A DNA stretch of 64,000 nucleotides from an uncultured Duncaniella sp. (lineage in GTDB: Bacteria > Bacteroidota > Bacteroidia > Bacteroidales > Muribaculaceae), in NCBI RefSeq assembly GCF_910578445.1, contig NZ_CAJTQC010000003.1, forward strand, positions 124,001 to 188,000. Direction: 5' to 3'. The first letter of the stretch is position 1. Each line of letters begins with the position of its first letter. The translations under genes and the position numbers were made by a program. Of the stretch, positions 54,979-63,546 are shown piece after piece. The notes under the pieces are model-generated. The model had not been told where the DNA came from. It saw only the letters and a program-made list of their open reading frames with translations, and did no database searches.

Positions 54979-55009
54979 TTGGTTTGCAGGGTGAATCTGC
55001 GTAATTTTG
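54979..55009 (+). promoter_or_regulatory. Promoter of lgt (TTG-N20-TAATTTTG)
   Basis: TTG at 54979-54981 and TAATTTTG at 55002-55009 are 20 bases apart. The start is near 55014, about 35 bases before the ATG. Confidence 0.65.
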
Positions 55010-55048
55010 CAGGAATTTTAAATACGTTATAAACGCAAATTACGTAAA

Positions 55049-55909
55049 ATGTTAGATTTTATTACGTGGAACGCAGACCCGTTTCTCTTTCATATCGGCA
55101 ATTTCGGTCTCCGATGGTATAGTCTTGCCTTCATGGTCGGTTTTCTTGTCGGCTATGAGATAGAATCACGCATCTATAAGCACGAAGGTGCGCCTGAACG
55201 GTGGCTCAGCATGCTCTTGCTGTGGACGATTGCCGGCACTATCATCGGCGCTCGTCTCGGGCATGTGTTTTTCTATCAGTGGGATCTCTACAAGCAAGAT
55301 CCGATTACGATTCTCTATGTATGGGAGGGTGGACTCGCCAGTCATGGCGGGACAATAGGAATTGTCCTGTGTATCATACTCTATTCGATTTTCACCACCA
55401 AACGCAGTCCGCTTTGGGCTTTTGACCGGCTTGTCATTCCCATCGCGCTTGTAGGCGGTCTTATACGTCTCGGCAATTTGATGAATTCAGAGATTTTCGG
55501 TCATGCTACCGACCTTCCGTGGGGATTTATGTTTATCCGCTCAGCCGAGTGGCGTCATCTCTACATGGGGCAGGCCTGTCACCCGACACAGATTTATGAA
55601 GCGCTGTGCTATTTTGCACTTTTCGGTTTGCTGATGTGGATGTATTGGAAGAAAAATGCCGAGGAGCGTCCCGGTCTGATATTCGGAGTGTTCTTTATTG
55701 GCATATTCCTTCCGCGTTTCCTCATAGAGTTCATAAAGAACCCTCAGGTTGAATTTGAGCAGACCATGACGCTCAACATGGGGCAGTGGCTTAGTGTGCC
55801 GTTTATTCTTCTCGGCATCGGACTCGTGATTTACGCAATGTCACGTCCGCGACAGCATCTGACCTTCCCCAATCGCTTTGCCGAGGAGCTTCAGTCATCC
55901 AAAAAGTGA
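55049..55909 (+). CDS. lgt: Prolipoprotein diacylglyceryl transferase
   Basis: An inner-membrane enzyme that transfers diacylglycerol from phosphatidylglycerol to the lipobox Cys of prolipoproteins; it is needed for every lipoprotein encoded in this window. It has 286 residues and seven membrane helices. Signature motifs are GARLGHVFFYQW, the GGLASHGGTIGIV stretch, IRLGNLMNSEIFG and ACHPTQIYEAL. A full promoter lies upstream. pheS starts 117 bases after the stop, with its own -7 box and a weak hairpin between. Confidence 0.97.
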   Translation: MLDFITWNADPFLFHIGNFGLRWYSLAFMVGFLVGYEIESRIYKHEGAPERWLSMLLLWTIAGTIIGARLGHVFFYQWDLYKQDPITILYVWEGGLASHGGTIGIVLCIILYSIFTTKRSPLWAFDRLVIPIALVGGLIRLGNLMNSEIFGHATDLPWGFMFIRSAEWRHLYMGQACHPTQIYEALCYFALFGLLMWMYWKKNAEERPGLIFGVFFIGIFLPRFLIEFIKNPQVEFEQTMTLNMGQWLSVPFILLGIGLVIYAMSRPRQHLTFPNRFAEELQSSKK

Positions 55910-55918
55910 TGTCATGAA

Positions 55919-55951
55919 CCGGGCAACATGTTTTTTAGACAGGTTGCCGGG
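55919..55951 (+). terminator. Weak terminator-like hairpin after lgt
   Basis: A 9-base stem with one mismatch (55919-55927 with 55943-55951) and a 15-base loop. Only a short T run follows (AGATGTTTTC), so readthrough into pheS is likely. Confidence 0.4.
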
Positions 55952-55973
55952 AGATGTTTTCAATGAAAATCAC

Positions 55974-55981
55974 TAATTTTG
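55974..55981 (+). promoter_or_regulatory. -7 box of pheS
   Basis: TAATTTTG, a perfect -7 box, 45 bases before the ATG at 56027. No clear -33 TTG at the usual distance. Confidence 0.5.
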
Positions 55982-56026
55982 CAGAATATAACAGACCAAT
56001 CATTTACAGAATAAAACTAATCAGAA

Positions 56027-57046
56027 ATGATAGACAAAATAAATCAGCTTAAAGCTGAAATAGAGGGGCTTGTAGCAAAGACTCCTCAGGATGTGGAAGC
56101 GCTCCGCATCAAGTATCTGAGCAAGAAAGGCTCTATTTCAGAACTCATGACAGATTTCCGTTCGGTCGCTCCCGAACAGAAACGCGAGCTGGGACAGAAA
56201 CTGAATGAACTGAAGACTTTTGCTTCCGAAAAGCTTGCTGCCCTCCGCGAGTCGCTTGAGAGTGTTGATGCCGGAGCGTCGGATCTGGACCTTTCACGCA
56301 CTGCCGCTCCGATGCCGTTGGGAACACGTCATCCGCTTTCACTTGTCAAGAACGAAATTATCTCAATATTCTCGCGCCTCGGTTTCACAATAGCCGAAGG
56401 CCCTGAGATTGAGGATGACTGGCACGTGTTCTCCTCACTGAATTTTGCCGAGGATCATCCTGCGCGTGACATGCAGGACACTTTTTTTATCCAGCGTAAT
56501 CCCGATGTGTTGCTGCGAACCCACACTTCATCTGTGCAGAGCCGTGTGATGGAAAAAACTCAGCCACCGATCCGCATCATCTGCCCGGGACGTGTCTACC
56601 GCAATGAGGCTATTTCAGCGCGTGCCCACTGCTTCTTCCATCAGGTCGAGGCTCTTTATGTCGACAAGAACGTTTCGTTTGCCGACCTGCGTCAGACGCT
56701 TCTCTATTTCGCTCAGGAAATGTTTGGCCCTGAGACAAAGATACGTCTTCGTCCGAGCTATTTCCCCTTCACCGAGCCATCGGCCGAAATGGATATCTCA
56801 TGTAATCTCTGCGGAGGCAAGGGCTGCTCTTTCTGCAAGCACACCGGATGGGTTGAAATCCTCGGTTGCGGAATGGTCGATCCCAACGTGCTTGAGGCTT
56901 GTGGCATAGATTCGAAGGAGTACACCGGTTTTGCTCTCGGAATGGGCGTGGAGCGTATCACAAACCTGAAATATCAGGTCAAGGATCTCCGTATGTTCTC
57001 CGAGAACGATGTCCGTTTCCTCCGTCAGTTTGAGGCTGCACACTGA
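56027..57046 (+). CDS. pheS: Phenylalanyl-tRNA synthetase alpha subunit
   Basis: The catalytic alpha subunit of the alpha2-beta2 phenylalanyl-tRNA synthetase, 339 residues. The N-terminal coiled coil (to about residue 85) contacts tRNA. The class II core contains HPLSLVKNEIISIF, GPEIEDDWHVFSSLNF, motif 2 RVYRNEAISARAHCFFHQVE, and motif 3 GFALGMGVERI. The cysteine-rich segment CNLCGGKGCSFC is typical of the group. pheT is not in the window, as in many Bacteroidota. The endonuclease III gene follows after 66 bases on the same strand. Confidence 0.97.
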   Translation: MIDKINQLKAEIEGLVAKTPQDVEALRIKYLSKKGSISELMTDFRSVAPEQKRELGQKLNELKTFASEKLAALRESLESVDAGASDLDLSRTAAPMPLGTRHPLSLVKNEIISIFSRLGFTIAEGPEIEDDWHVFSSLNFAEDHPARDMQDTFFIQRNPDVLLRTHTSSVQSRVMEKTQPPIRIICPGRVYRNEAISARAHCFFHQVEALYVDKNVSFADLRQTLLYFAQEMFGPETKIRLRPSYFPFTEPSAEMDISCNLCGGKGCSFCKHTGWVEILGCGMVDPNVLEACGIDSKEYTGFALGMGVERITNLKYQVKDLRMFSENDVRFLRQFEAAH

Positions 57047-57112
57047 TAAGTGCCGGACCTTCTCTCCATTAATCCGTCTCTCCGTTAAACTCTTTAAGAA
57101 AGGGAAATAACC

Positions 57113-57751
57113 GTGACCGTTAAGGAACGCTATGCCCGTGTGATCGAATGGTTTTCTGCGGCGATGCCTGTCGCTGAGACCGAACTGCATTATGAGAACC
57201 CCTATCAGTTGCTTGTGGCGGTGATTTTGTCGGCACAATGCACTGATAAGAGGGTCAATCTCATAACACCACCGCTTTTTGAGGCATTTCCGACTCCGCA
57301 GGCTCTTGCTGAAGCCTCGGTTGATGAGATTTTTGAATATATAAAGAGCTGTTCCTATCCCAACAATAAAAGCCGTTCATTGAGTGGAATGGCCAAGAAA
57401 CTCGTCGATGAATTCGGAGGGGAAGTGCCTTCTGATCTTGATTCGCTGACGAGCCTGCCGGGGGTAGGGCGCAAGACAGCCAATGTGATTATGTCGGTTG
57501 TCTATAACAAGGCCACTATGGCGGTGGATACGCATGTGTTTCGCGTGAGCGAGCGTATCGGTCTGACCACAAACAGCAAGACGCCTCTTGCGACTGAAAA
57601 GGCTCTCATGAAGAATATCCCGGAAGAGCTTATTCCTAAGGCTCACCACTGGCTGATACTTCATGGACGATATGTCTGTAAGGCCCGCAGGCCGGATTGC
57701 CTTAACTGTGGTCTGACTTCCGTGTGTCGTTACTATCAGAAGAATGGTTGA
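57113..57751 (+). CDS. nth: Endonuclease III (DNA glycosylase/AP lyase)
   Basis: A base-excision repair enzyme of 212 residues that removes oxidised pyrimidines and cuts abasic sites. The start is GTG at 57113; no ATG lies nearby in frame. Motifs: AVILSAQCTDKRVN (catalytic Lys in TDKRVN), helix-hairpin-helix LTSLPGVGRKTANVI, catalytic Asp in AVDTHVFRV, and a complete [4Fe-4S] loop C-x6-C-x2-C-x5-C at the C-terminus. The stop overlaps the start of the next gene by 8 bases. Confidence 0.96.
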   Translation: MTVKERYARVIEWFSAAMPVAETELHYENPYQLLVAVILSAQCTDKRVNLITPPLFEAFPTPQALAEASVDEIFEYIKSCSYPNNKSRSLSGMAKKLVDEFGGEVPSDLDSLTSLPGVGRKTANVIMSVVYNKATMAVDTHVFRVSERIGLTTNSKTPLATEKALMKNIPEELIPKAHHWLILHGRYVCKARRPDCLNCGLTSVCRYYQKNG

Positions 57752-58385
57752 GTCGACTTTTATTTTTATAATTGAAATTTTAGGGACACTGGCTTTTGGT
57801 GTCAGTGGCGTGCGTCTTGCCGCCAAGAAGCATTTCGACTGGTTCGGTGCTTATACAATTGGAGTTATAACAGCAATCGGGGGCGGGACACTGCGCGATG
57901 TTCTGCTTGATATTCCTGTGTTCTGGATGCAGACATGGCTCTATCTTGCAGTAACCGGTGTGTCATTCCTTATCGTGGCTGCCTTCACGAGAATTCTGAC
58001 ATCAGACTCCAAGTCGCTTTTTATGTTTGATGCCGTCGGTCTGACGCTGTTTGTCATAACAGGTATTGAAAAGACTCTTGCTGAAGGCTACCCTATGTGG
58101 GTTGCGGTGATTATGGGCATGATAACAGGCTCATTCGGCGGTATTCTGCGTGATGTGCTCATCAATGAAGAGCCACTGTTTTTCCGTAAGGATATCTACG
58201 CCACTGCATGTCTGGCCGGTGGCGGTGTCTATTGGCTTTTTGCCGAATTAGGCTCTCCGGTATGGATGCAGGAAGTTCTTTGCGTCATCACTATTCTTGT
58301 CCTACGCTGGGGAGCTTTGCGCTATGGGTGGCATCTTCCTGAGATGAAAGAGCGCTCTGTCAATGAGCTGCGCAAGCGTAGGTAG
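57744..58385 (+). CDS. UPF0126/TRIC-family membrane protein (YicG-like)
   Basis: An inner-membrane protein of 213 residues with seven helices in two similar halves, each carrying the same motif: GGGTLRDVLLD (first half) and GGILRDVLIN (second half). The family is related to trimeric intracellular cation (TRIC) channels; bacterial members have been proposed to move cations or, in some cases, small metabolites such as glycine. Its start lies within the end of nth (8-base overlap), so the two are cotranscribed, with no evident functional link. A strong bidirectional terminator follows. Confidence 0.92.
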   Translation: MVESTFIFIIEILGTLAFGVSGVRLAAKKHFDWFGAYTIGVITAIGGGTLRDVLLDIPVFWMQTWLYLAVTGVSFLIVAAFTRILTSDSKSLFMFDAVGLTLFVITGIEKTLAEGYPMWVAVIMGMITGSFGGILRDVLINEEPLFFRKDIYATACLAGGGVYWLFAELGSPVWMQEVLCVITILVLRWGALRYGWHLPEMKERSVNELRKRR

Positions 58386-58401
58386 AATTACTATATTTAT
58401 A

Positions 58402-58454
58402 GAATACAGAAAAATCCCTTGGCTCAAGCTGAACCAAGGGATTTTTCTGTATTC
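58402..58454. terminator. Bidirectional terminator with 21-base stem
   Basis: A perfect 21-base stem (58402-58422 with 58434-58454) with an 11-base loop, and A/T runs on both flanks of the GC-rich tip. It lies between the convergent UPF0126 and S9 peptidase genes. The outer part GAATACAGAAA also occurs in the palindromic element at 52641. Confidence 0.9.
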
Positions 58455-58486
58455 ATCTTATTTTAGTATGTGTCCTAAATGAAGTC

Positions 58487-60649
58487 TTATTCATTGTTGG
58501 CGTTGGTCTGGCCCGGTTTCAGCCATTTGTCAAACCAGCGGAAGAATAGGCGCTGCCACATGACGGCGTTCTGCGGTTTGAGAATCCAGTGGTTTTCGTC
58601 GGGGAAGATTACCATTTCGGCCGGTATGCCACGGAGTTTGGCAGCGTTGAAGGCCATTTCTCCTTGTGACGACAGGATGCGGTAGTCGAATTCACCATGT
58701 GAAATCATGATGGGAGTATCCCATTTGTCAACAAACTTGTGTGGCGACATGGCAAACGTACGCTGAGCCGTAGCGTTGTCTTTTCTCCAGAAAGCTCCGT
58801 AGTCGGGGGCTGTGGTCACGTCGGCAGGCGCTTTGTCGGCTCCACCGCCCATGTCCCAGTTTGCAAACCACATTTCTTCGGTCTCAAGATACTGGGCTTC
58901 AATGTTGAAGATTCCGGCATGAGCGAGGAAGGCTGCAAAACGTTTTTCGTGGTTGCCTGCAAGCCAGTAGGTCGAGAAACCGCCATAGCTTGCGCCGGTG
59001 CATCCGATGCGTGAGTTGTCGACATAGGGACGTTCTTTCATGAAGTCGACTGCTGCGAGATAGTCGCGCATGTTCTGGCCGGGATAGTCGCCTGAAATCT
59101 GTGCGTTCCATTCAGTTCCGAAGCCGGGGAGACCGCGACGGTTAGGAGCGATGACGATATAGCCGTTTGAGGCCATGAGCGCAAGGTTCCAGCGGTAGCT
59201 CCAGAATTGGCTTACGGCGCTTTGCGGACCGCCCTGACAGTAGAGGATGGCCGGATATGTCTTGGTCGAGTCGAAATCCTGAGGATAGACACCCCATACG
59301 AGCATCTGTTTGCCGTCAGTGGTCTTGACCATGTTGCGCTCGACGCGTGGCATCTTGATTGATGCGAGGAGCTCGGTGTTGACGTTTGAAATCTGTTTTA
59401 CTTCACCTGCCTTGGCGATGCAGACTTCGTTGGGGGCGAGCATCGAGTGGCGGAGTGTCACGATGCTTTCTGCGTCGAGAGGTGCGAGACCTGCGTAGTC
59501 GCATTCGCCGTCAGCAACGACCTTGACTTCCTTGCTTGCGATATCGATTGAGAATACGGGGATATTTCCGTCTTTTGCAGCGAGGAAATAGAGCGATTTG
59601 CCGTTGGGATTCCATGCGATTGCGTCAGCAGTGTAATCCCAGTCGGTAGTGAGGTCTGATTTCTCACCTGTGGCGGTGTCGAGGATGAAGATGCGGTTCT
59701 TGTCAGCCTCGTAGCCGTCGCGTTCCATTGAAAGCCATGCCACATACTTGCCGTCGGGGGAGTAGGCTGGAGCTGTGTCATAGCCCATCATGCCTTCGGT
59801 GAGATTGCGGGTGCTCTTGTCTGCGATGGTGTAGAGGTAGAGATCCGAGTTGGTCGAAAGTGCGTAGTCGCGTCCGGTCTTCTTGCGCGAAACATATATA
59901 AGCGACTTGCTGTCGGGTGACCATGCGAATGACTCCGAGCCTCCGAACGGACGCATTGGAGCTTCATACATGGGTTCGTCCGACATGATGTCCTCAACAT
60001 TGCTGACACTGCTGCCGTCGAAGTCGCAGATGAAAGGATGGGGTATTTCGGTCACCCACTGATCCCAGTGCTTATACATCATGTCGTCAATGACACGGCC
60101 GGTGGCATCGGGAAGGTCGGGGTAGAGGTCCTTGGCCTCGCGTGCGAACTTGATAGTGGAAATCAGGACGATTTTCTTTTCGTCGGGTGAAAAGAGGAAG
60201 CCTTCAATACCTTTTTCAAGCGATGTTACCTGTTTGCGGTCGCTTCCGTCGGCGTTCATGACCCAGAGCTGGCTTTTACCGTCGGCATCGGCATAGGTGA
60301 AAGCAATCTGCTTGCCTTGGTTGATCCACACGAAATTGCCCTCTGATTTGGGAGTCCGTGTGATGCGTTCAAGGTTCGAGCCGTCAGGATCCATGACATA
60401 GAGGTCATTGTTTGAACGGTTCTGCTCAAGGCTTTCATAGGAAATGCCGAAAAGCACCTTGCGGGTGTCGGGCGAAACGCTTACGGCCGAGACGCGGCCG
60501 AGGGCTTCGAGGGCGTCGATATCGAAAATCCCGGTTGTCGATTTGAAATCGGGCTTGTCGATGATCTGTGCCTCTTTTTCGCCCCCTGTCGAGCAGGCTG
60601 CAAGTGAGCCTGCCGTAAGGATTGTTGCCATGATGTGGTTTAGATTCAT
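58487..60649 (-). CDS. S9-family prolyl oligopeptidase/dipeptidyl peptidase (lipoprotein)
   Basis: A serine peptidase of 720 residues. The signal ends in SLAAC (CSTGGEKE), so it is a periplasmic or outer-membrane lipoprotein. Residues about 40-440 form a WD40/TolB-like beta-propeller (repeated motifs like NFVWINQGKQIAFTYAD and ESFAWSPDSKSLIYVS). The C-terminal alpha/beta-hydrolase domain has GCTGASYGGFS with the nucleophile Ser (near 553), the Asp region HGEFDYRI and the His in DENHWI. Such enzymes cut short peptides, often after Pro or Ala. Amino-acid supply is the likely role. prs ends 49 bases upstream on the same strand. Confidence 0.93.
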   Translation of the reverse strand: MNLNHIMATILTAGSLAACSTGGEKEAQIIDKPDFKSTTGIFDIDALEALGRVSAVSVSPDTRKVLFGISYESLEQNRSNNDLYVMDPDGSNLERITRTPKSEGNFVWINQGKQIAFTYADADGKSQLWVMNADGSDRKQVTSLEKGIEGFLFSPDEKKIVLISTIKFAREAKDLYPDLPDATGRVIDDMMYKHWDQWVTEIPHPFICDFDGSSVSNVEDIMSDEPMYEAPMRPFGGSESFAWSPDSKSLIYVSRKKTGRDYALSTNSDLYLYTIADKSTRNLTEGMMGYDTAPAYSPDGKYVAWLSMERDGYEADKNRIFILDTATGEKSDLTTDWDYTADAIAWNPNGKSLYFLAAKDGNIPVFSIDIASKEVKVVADGECDYAGLAPLDAESIVTLRHSMLAPNEVCIAKAGEVKQISNVNTELLASIKMPRVERNMVKTTDGKQMLVWGVYPQDFDSTKTYPAILYCQGGPQSAVSQFWSYRWNLALMASNGYIVIAPNRRGLPGFGTEWNAQISGDYPGQNMRDYLAAVDFMKERPYVDNSRIGCTGASYGGFSTYWLAGNHEKRFAAFLAHAGIFNIEAQYLETEEMWFANWDMGGGADKAPADVTTAPDYGAFWRKDNATAQRTFAMSPHKFVDKWDTPIMISHGEFDYRILSSQGEMAFNAAKLRGIPAEMVIFPDENHWILKPQNAVMWQRLFFRWFDKWLKPGQTNANNE

Positions 60650-60698
60650 GTCGGTTGTTTAGGGGGTGAATGTGTGATGATTGGAGAAAGAGACCTCC

Positions 60699-61643
60699 TT
60701 ATTTGATGAGATATTGCGACGAGATTGACTCGTGGGTGTGGACACGACGGATGGTGTCGGCGAAAAGACGTGCGACAGAAAGGATGGTGGCTTTCTTGCA
60801 GTTCTTGTTGAAAGGAATGGAGTTGGTAAACATCATTTCAGTCAGCGAGCAGTTGTCGACGCGTTCCGATGCGGGGTCTGACATGATAGCGTGTGAGCAC
60901 AGTGCGCGCACAGAGCGGGCTCCGCACGACATCATGAGGTCAGCCGCTTTGGTGATGGTTCCCGCTGTGTCGACCATATCGTCGACGAGCACCACATCTT
61001 TGTCCTTGACGTCGCCGATGACGGTCATCTGGGCCACTACATTGGCCTTTGCACGCTGCTTGTGGCAGAGCACGAGGGGAACATTCAGATATTTTGCATA
61101 ACTGTTTGCTCGTTTTGCTCCTCCGACGTCGGGCGATGCGATGACAAGGTTCTCAAGTTTCAGCGACTGGATGTAGGGGATGAATACCGACGACGCATAG
61201 AGGTGGTCGACGGGGATGTCAAAGAAACCTTGGATCTGGTCGGCATGAAGGTCCATGGTGATTACGCGGTCAACTCCGGCTGTAGTCAGGAGGTCAGCTA
61301 CAAGCTTGGCGGCAATTGATACACGGGGCTTGTCTTTGCGGTCCTGACGAGCCCAGCCAAAGTAGGGCATGACAGCGATGATGGACGCTGCCGACGCACG
61401 CTTTGCCGCATCAATCATCAGAAGAAGCTCCATGAGGTTGTCGGTGTTGGGGAATGTCGACTGTACGAGATATACCTCGCATCCGCGGATGGATTCCTCG
61501 AACGATACTTCAAACTCGCCGTCGGCAAAGTACTGGATGTTCATTTTGCCGAGTTCGCAGCCTAAATCGCGGCAGATTTCTTCTGCCATGTAGTGAGATT
61601 TTGTCCCGGAGAAAACTTTGATTGGTGGAAGGGAATCAATCAT
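60699..61643 (-). CDS. prs: Ribose-phosphate pyrophosphokinase (PRPP synthetase)
   Basis: Makes PRPP from ribose 5-phosphate and ATP for nucleotide, histidine and tryptophan synthesis. It has 314 residues from the ATG at 61643; an in-frame TTG at 61676 overlaps the promoter. Motifs: VFSGTKSHYMAEEICRDLG at the start, PYFGWARQDRK, the flexible-loop and metal region VITMDLHADQIQGFFDIPVDHLYAS, and the PRPP-binding loop VVLVDDMVDTAGTI. The -7 box lies directly behind the terminator of the upstream transporter gene. Confidence 0.97.
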   Translation of the reverse strand: MIDSLPPIKVFSGTKSHYMAEEICRDLGCELGKMNIQYFADGEFEVSFEESIRGCEVYLVQSTFPNTDNLMELLLMIDAAKRASAASIIAVMPYFGWARQDRKDKPRVSIAAKLVADLLTTAGVDRVITMDLHADQIQGFFDIPVDHLYASSVFIPYIQSLKLENLVIASPDVGGAKRANSYAKYLNVPLVLCHKQRAKANVVAQMTVIGDVKDKDVVLVDDMVDTAGTITKAADLMMSCGARSVRALCSHAIMSDPASERVDNCSLTEMMFTNSIPFNKNCKKATILSVARLFADTIRRVHTHESISSQYLIK

Positions 61644-61673
61644 GATTATTTGTGATAATGATGAGTTTGGGTG

Positions 61674-61681
61674 CAAAATTA
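61674..61681 (-). promoter_or_regulatory. -7 box of prs
   Basis: CAAAATTA on the plus strand is TAATTTTG on the minus strand, 30 bases before the ATG at 61643. It touches the end of the terminator hairpin of the preceding gene, so the -33 region would lie inside that hairpin. Confidence 0.6.
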
Positions 61682-61682
61682 C

Positions 61683-61724
61683 AAAAATTCCCTCGGCTAT
61701 AATGTTAAAAGCGAGGGAATTTTT
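61683..61724 (-). terminator. Terminator of the AspT-type transporter gene
   Basis: A perfect 13-base stem (61683-61695 with 61712-61724) with a 16-base loop. On the minus strand it ends in a run of T. It starts 10 bases after the stop of the transporter gene. Confidence 0.85.
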
Positions 61725-61734
61725 TATGTCAGTG

Positions 61735-63384
61735 TTAGAAGAAGCAGAGTATGAGTGCCTGAGCGGCTACAACACGGAGGAACATTGTGAGAGGATAGAC
61801 AGTCGAATAGGCCACGGCAGGTGCGTCAGACCCGGTCGAGTTGTTTGCATAGGCAAGGGCTGGGGGATCTGTGCAGCCACCCGAGACAAGACCCATGATT
61901 GTCAGGAAATTGATTTTGTAGACTCCTCGGGCGATACATCCGACGATAAGAAGCGGTACGAAAGTGATTATGAATCCCCAGATGACCCACCACATACCTG
62001 TGGTGTTGAAGACCGTATCGGCGAAACCGCGGCCTGAAGAGATGCCGACGGATGCAAGGAACAGACATATGCCAAGCTCGCGCATGAGCAGTGATGCCGA
62101 CGACGATGTGTAGGTGACAAGTTTGAACTTGTAGCCGAAACGGCTCAGAAGGATTGCCACTACGAGCGGTCCGCCGGCGAGTCCGAGCTTCATGCCGAAG
62201 CCGACGTTGATCGAGCCGACTATGATACCGAAAAGGATTCCGACAAAGATAGTGATGAGGTTGGGCTGGTTGAGACGCTTCATCGAGTTGCCGAGGCGCA
62301 CTGAAAGACGCTCGATGTCGTTGAGGTCGCCTACGACCACGAGGCGGTCGCCCATCTGCAGGCGCAGACCGGGAGATGCGAGAAGGTCGACTCCGGCACG
62401 GTTGACGCGTGTGCAGTTGAGTGAATAAGCTGTGTGAAGACGGAGGTCGCCGAGGGGCACGCCGTTATATTTGCTTTGTGTGACGACGATGCGGCGTGAG
62501 TAGACCTGACTCTGGACTTCTTCCCAGTCCATTTCGATTTCATGGCCGATGACCCCTTTGAACTTCATTTCGTCATTCGGGCCGAGGACCACAAAAATCT
62601 TGTCGCCGACATGCAGCTCGGTTTTCGACGTGGGGATTATCACTTTGCCGTCAGCTCCCATGAGACGCGACACGACGAAGTCGCAGTGGAGTATCTGATG
62701 AAGGTCATAGAGGGTTTTGCCGTCAATGAGTTTGTTGGTGACCTCAAAGGAGACAATCAGCGGTTTCTGCTGCGAGCTTTCAATCTCGTCCTCGATTGCC
62801 TTGATTTCATCTTCAGTGCGGATTTTGAATACAGCCTTGACAATGAGCATCGAAAGGATGATGCCGATTACGCCGAGAGGATAGGCGGCTGCATAGCCCA
62901 TAGCCATAATGTTGATGGCTTCTGTCGTGCCTGCTGTCTGCTGTGCGGCTGCAAGACCGGGGGTGTTGGTCACCGCACCCGACATCACACCGACAAGAGC
63001 TGAAATCTCGGTGTTACCGTCGATATAGAAAATTGCAAGCACGATTGATACGTTGAGCACGATGATCAGGACTGCAAGTCCGTTGAGCAAGACGCCTCCT
63101 TTCTTAAATGAAGAGAAGAAACCCGGACCGACCTGAATACCAATAGCGAAGATGAACAGGATCAAACCGAATTCGCGGACGAATTTCAGTACTTCGGGGT
63201 TGACTATGTAGCCGAAGTGGCCCATGATGATTCCGACGAAAAGCACGAAAGTCACCCCGAGCGAGATGCCTCCTATCTTTAGCTTCCCGAGGAAGATGCC
63301 GGCTGCGATGACAAAGGAGTAGAGCACAAGCGTACTCGCGAGCTCCGTATGTCCCGGCCCGATAAGGTCAAATAACCATTCCAT
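61735..63384 (-). CDS. AspT/YbjL-type transporter with two TrkA-C domains
   Basis: An inner-membrane transporter of 549 residues of the aspartate:alanine exchanger (AAE) family. Each half has five or so helices with the shared motif GLAAAQ...AMGYAAAYPLGVIG (first half) and GGCTDPPALAYA...AVAYSTVYPLTMF (second half). Between the halves lie two cytoplasmic TrkA-C domains (about residues 205-280 and 295-365; VGDKIFVVLGPND and MGDRLVVVGDLND). Such proteins exchange dicarboxylates or amino acids, for example aspartate/alanine or succinate. The substrate is not shown here. It is transcribed from a TACCTTTG -7 box about 90 bases upstream. Confidence 0.93.
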   Translation of the reverse strand: MEWLFDLIGPGHTELASTLVLYSFVIAAGIFLGKLKIGGISLGVTFVLFVGIIMGHFGYIVNPEVLKFVREFGLILFIFAIGIQVGPGFFSSFKKGGVLLNGLAVLIIVLNVSIVLAIFYIDGNTEISALVGVMSGAVTNTPGLAAAQQTAGTTEAINIMAMGYAAAYPLGVIGIILSMLIVKAVFKIRTEDEIKAIEDEIESSQQKPLIVSFEVTNKLIDGKTLYDLHQILHCDFVVSRLMGADGKVIIPTSKTELHVGDKIFVVLGPNDEMKFKGVIGHEIEMDWEEVQSQVYSRRIVVTQSKYNGVPLGDLRLHTAYSLNCTRVNRAGVDLLASPGLRLQMGDRLVVVGDLNDIERLSVRLGNSMKRLNQPNLITIFVGILFGIIVGSINVGFGMKLGLAGGPLVVAILLSRFGYKFKLVTYTSSSASLLMRELGICLFLASVGISSGRGFADTVFNTTGMWWVIWGFIITFVPLLIVGCIARGVYKINFLTIMGLVSGGCTDPPALAYANNSTGSDAPAVAYSTVYPLTMFLRVVAAQALILCFF

Positions 63385-63471
63385 TGTTTAAAAAAATATT
63401 GACTATATGAATTGTAACAATCTTTTTTATTGGCCCCTCTGCATATTCATGAGGTTTTCGCTTTGAGAGTG

Positions 63472-63479
63472 CAAAGGTA
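63472..63479 (-). promoter_or_regulatory. -7 box of the AspT-type transporter gene
   Basis: CAAAGGTA on the plus strand is TACCTTTG on the minus strand, the same box as at pfkA and GH31. The nearest TTG on the minus strand is 22 bases further upstream (63502-63504), close to the usual spacing. Confidence 0.55.
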
Positions 63480-63546
63480 GGAATTTTCAGCCGTTTTTCT
63501 ACAATGCCACCGCCCAAAATTTATATCTGTTAAATTTTGATTTAAA

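Noticed and set aside
57047..57112. Terminator between pheS and nth
   Set aside because: No stem of useful length was found; the two genes may be cotranscribed.
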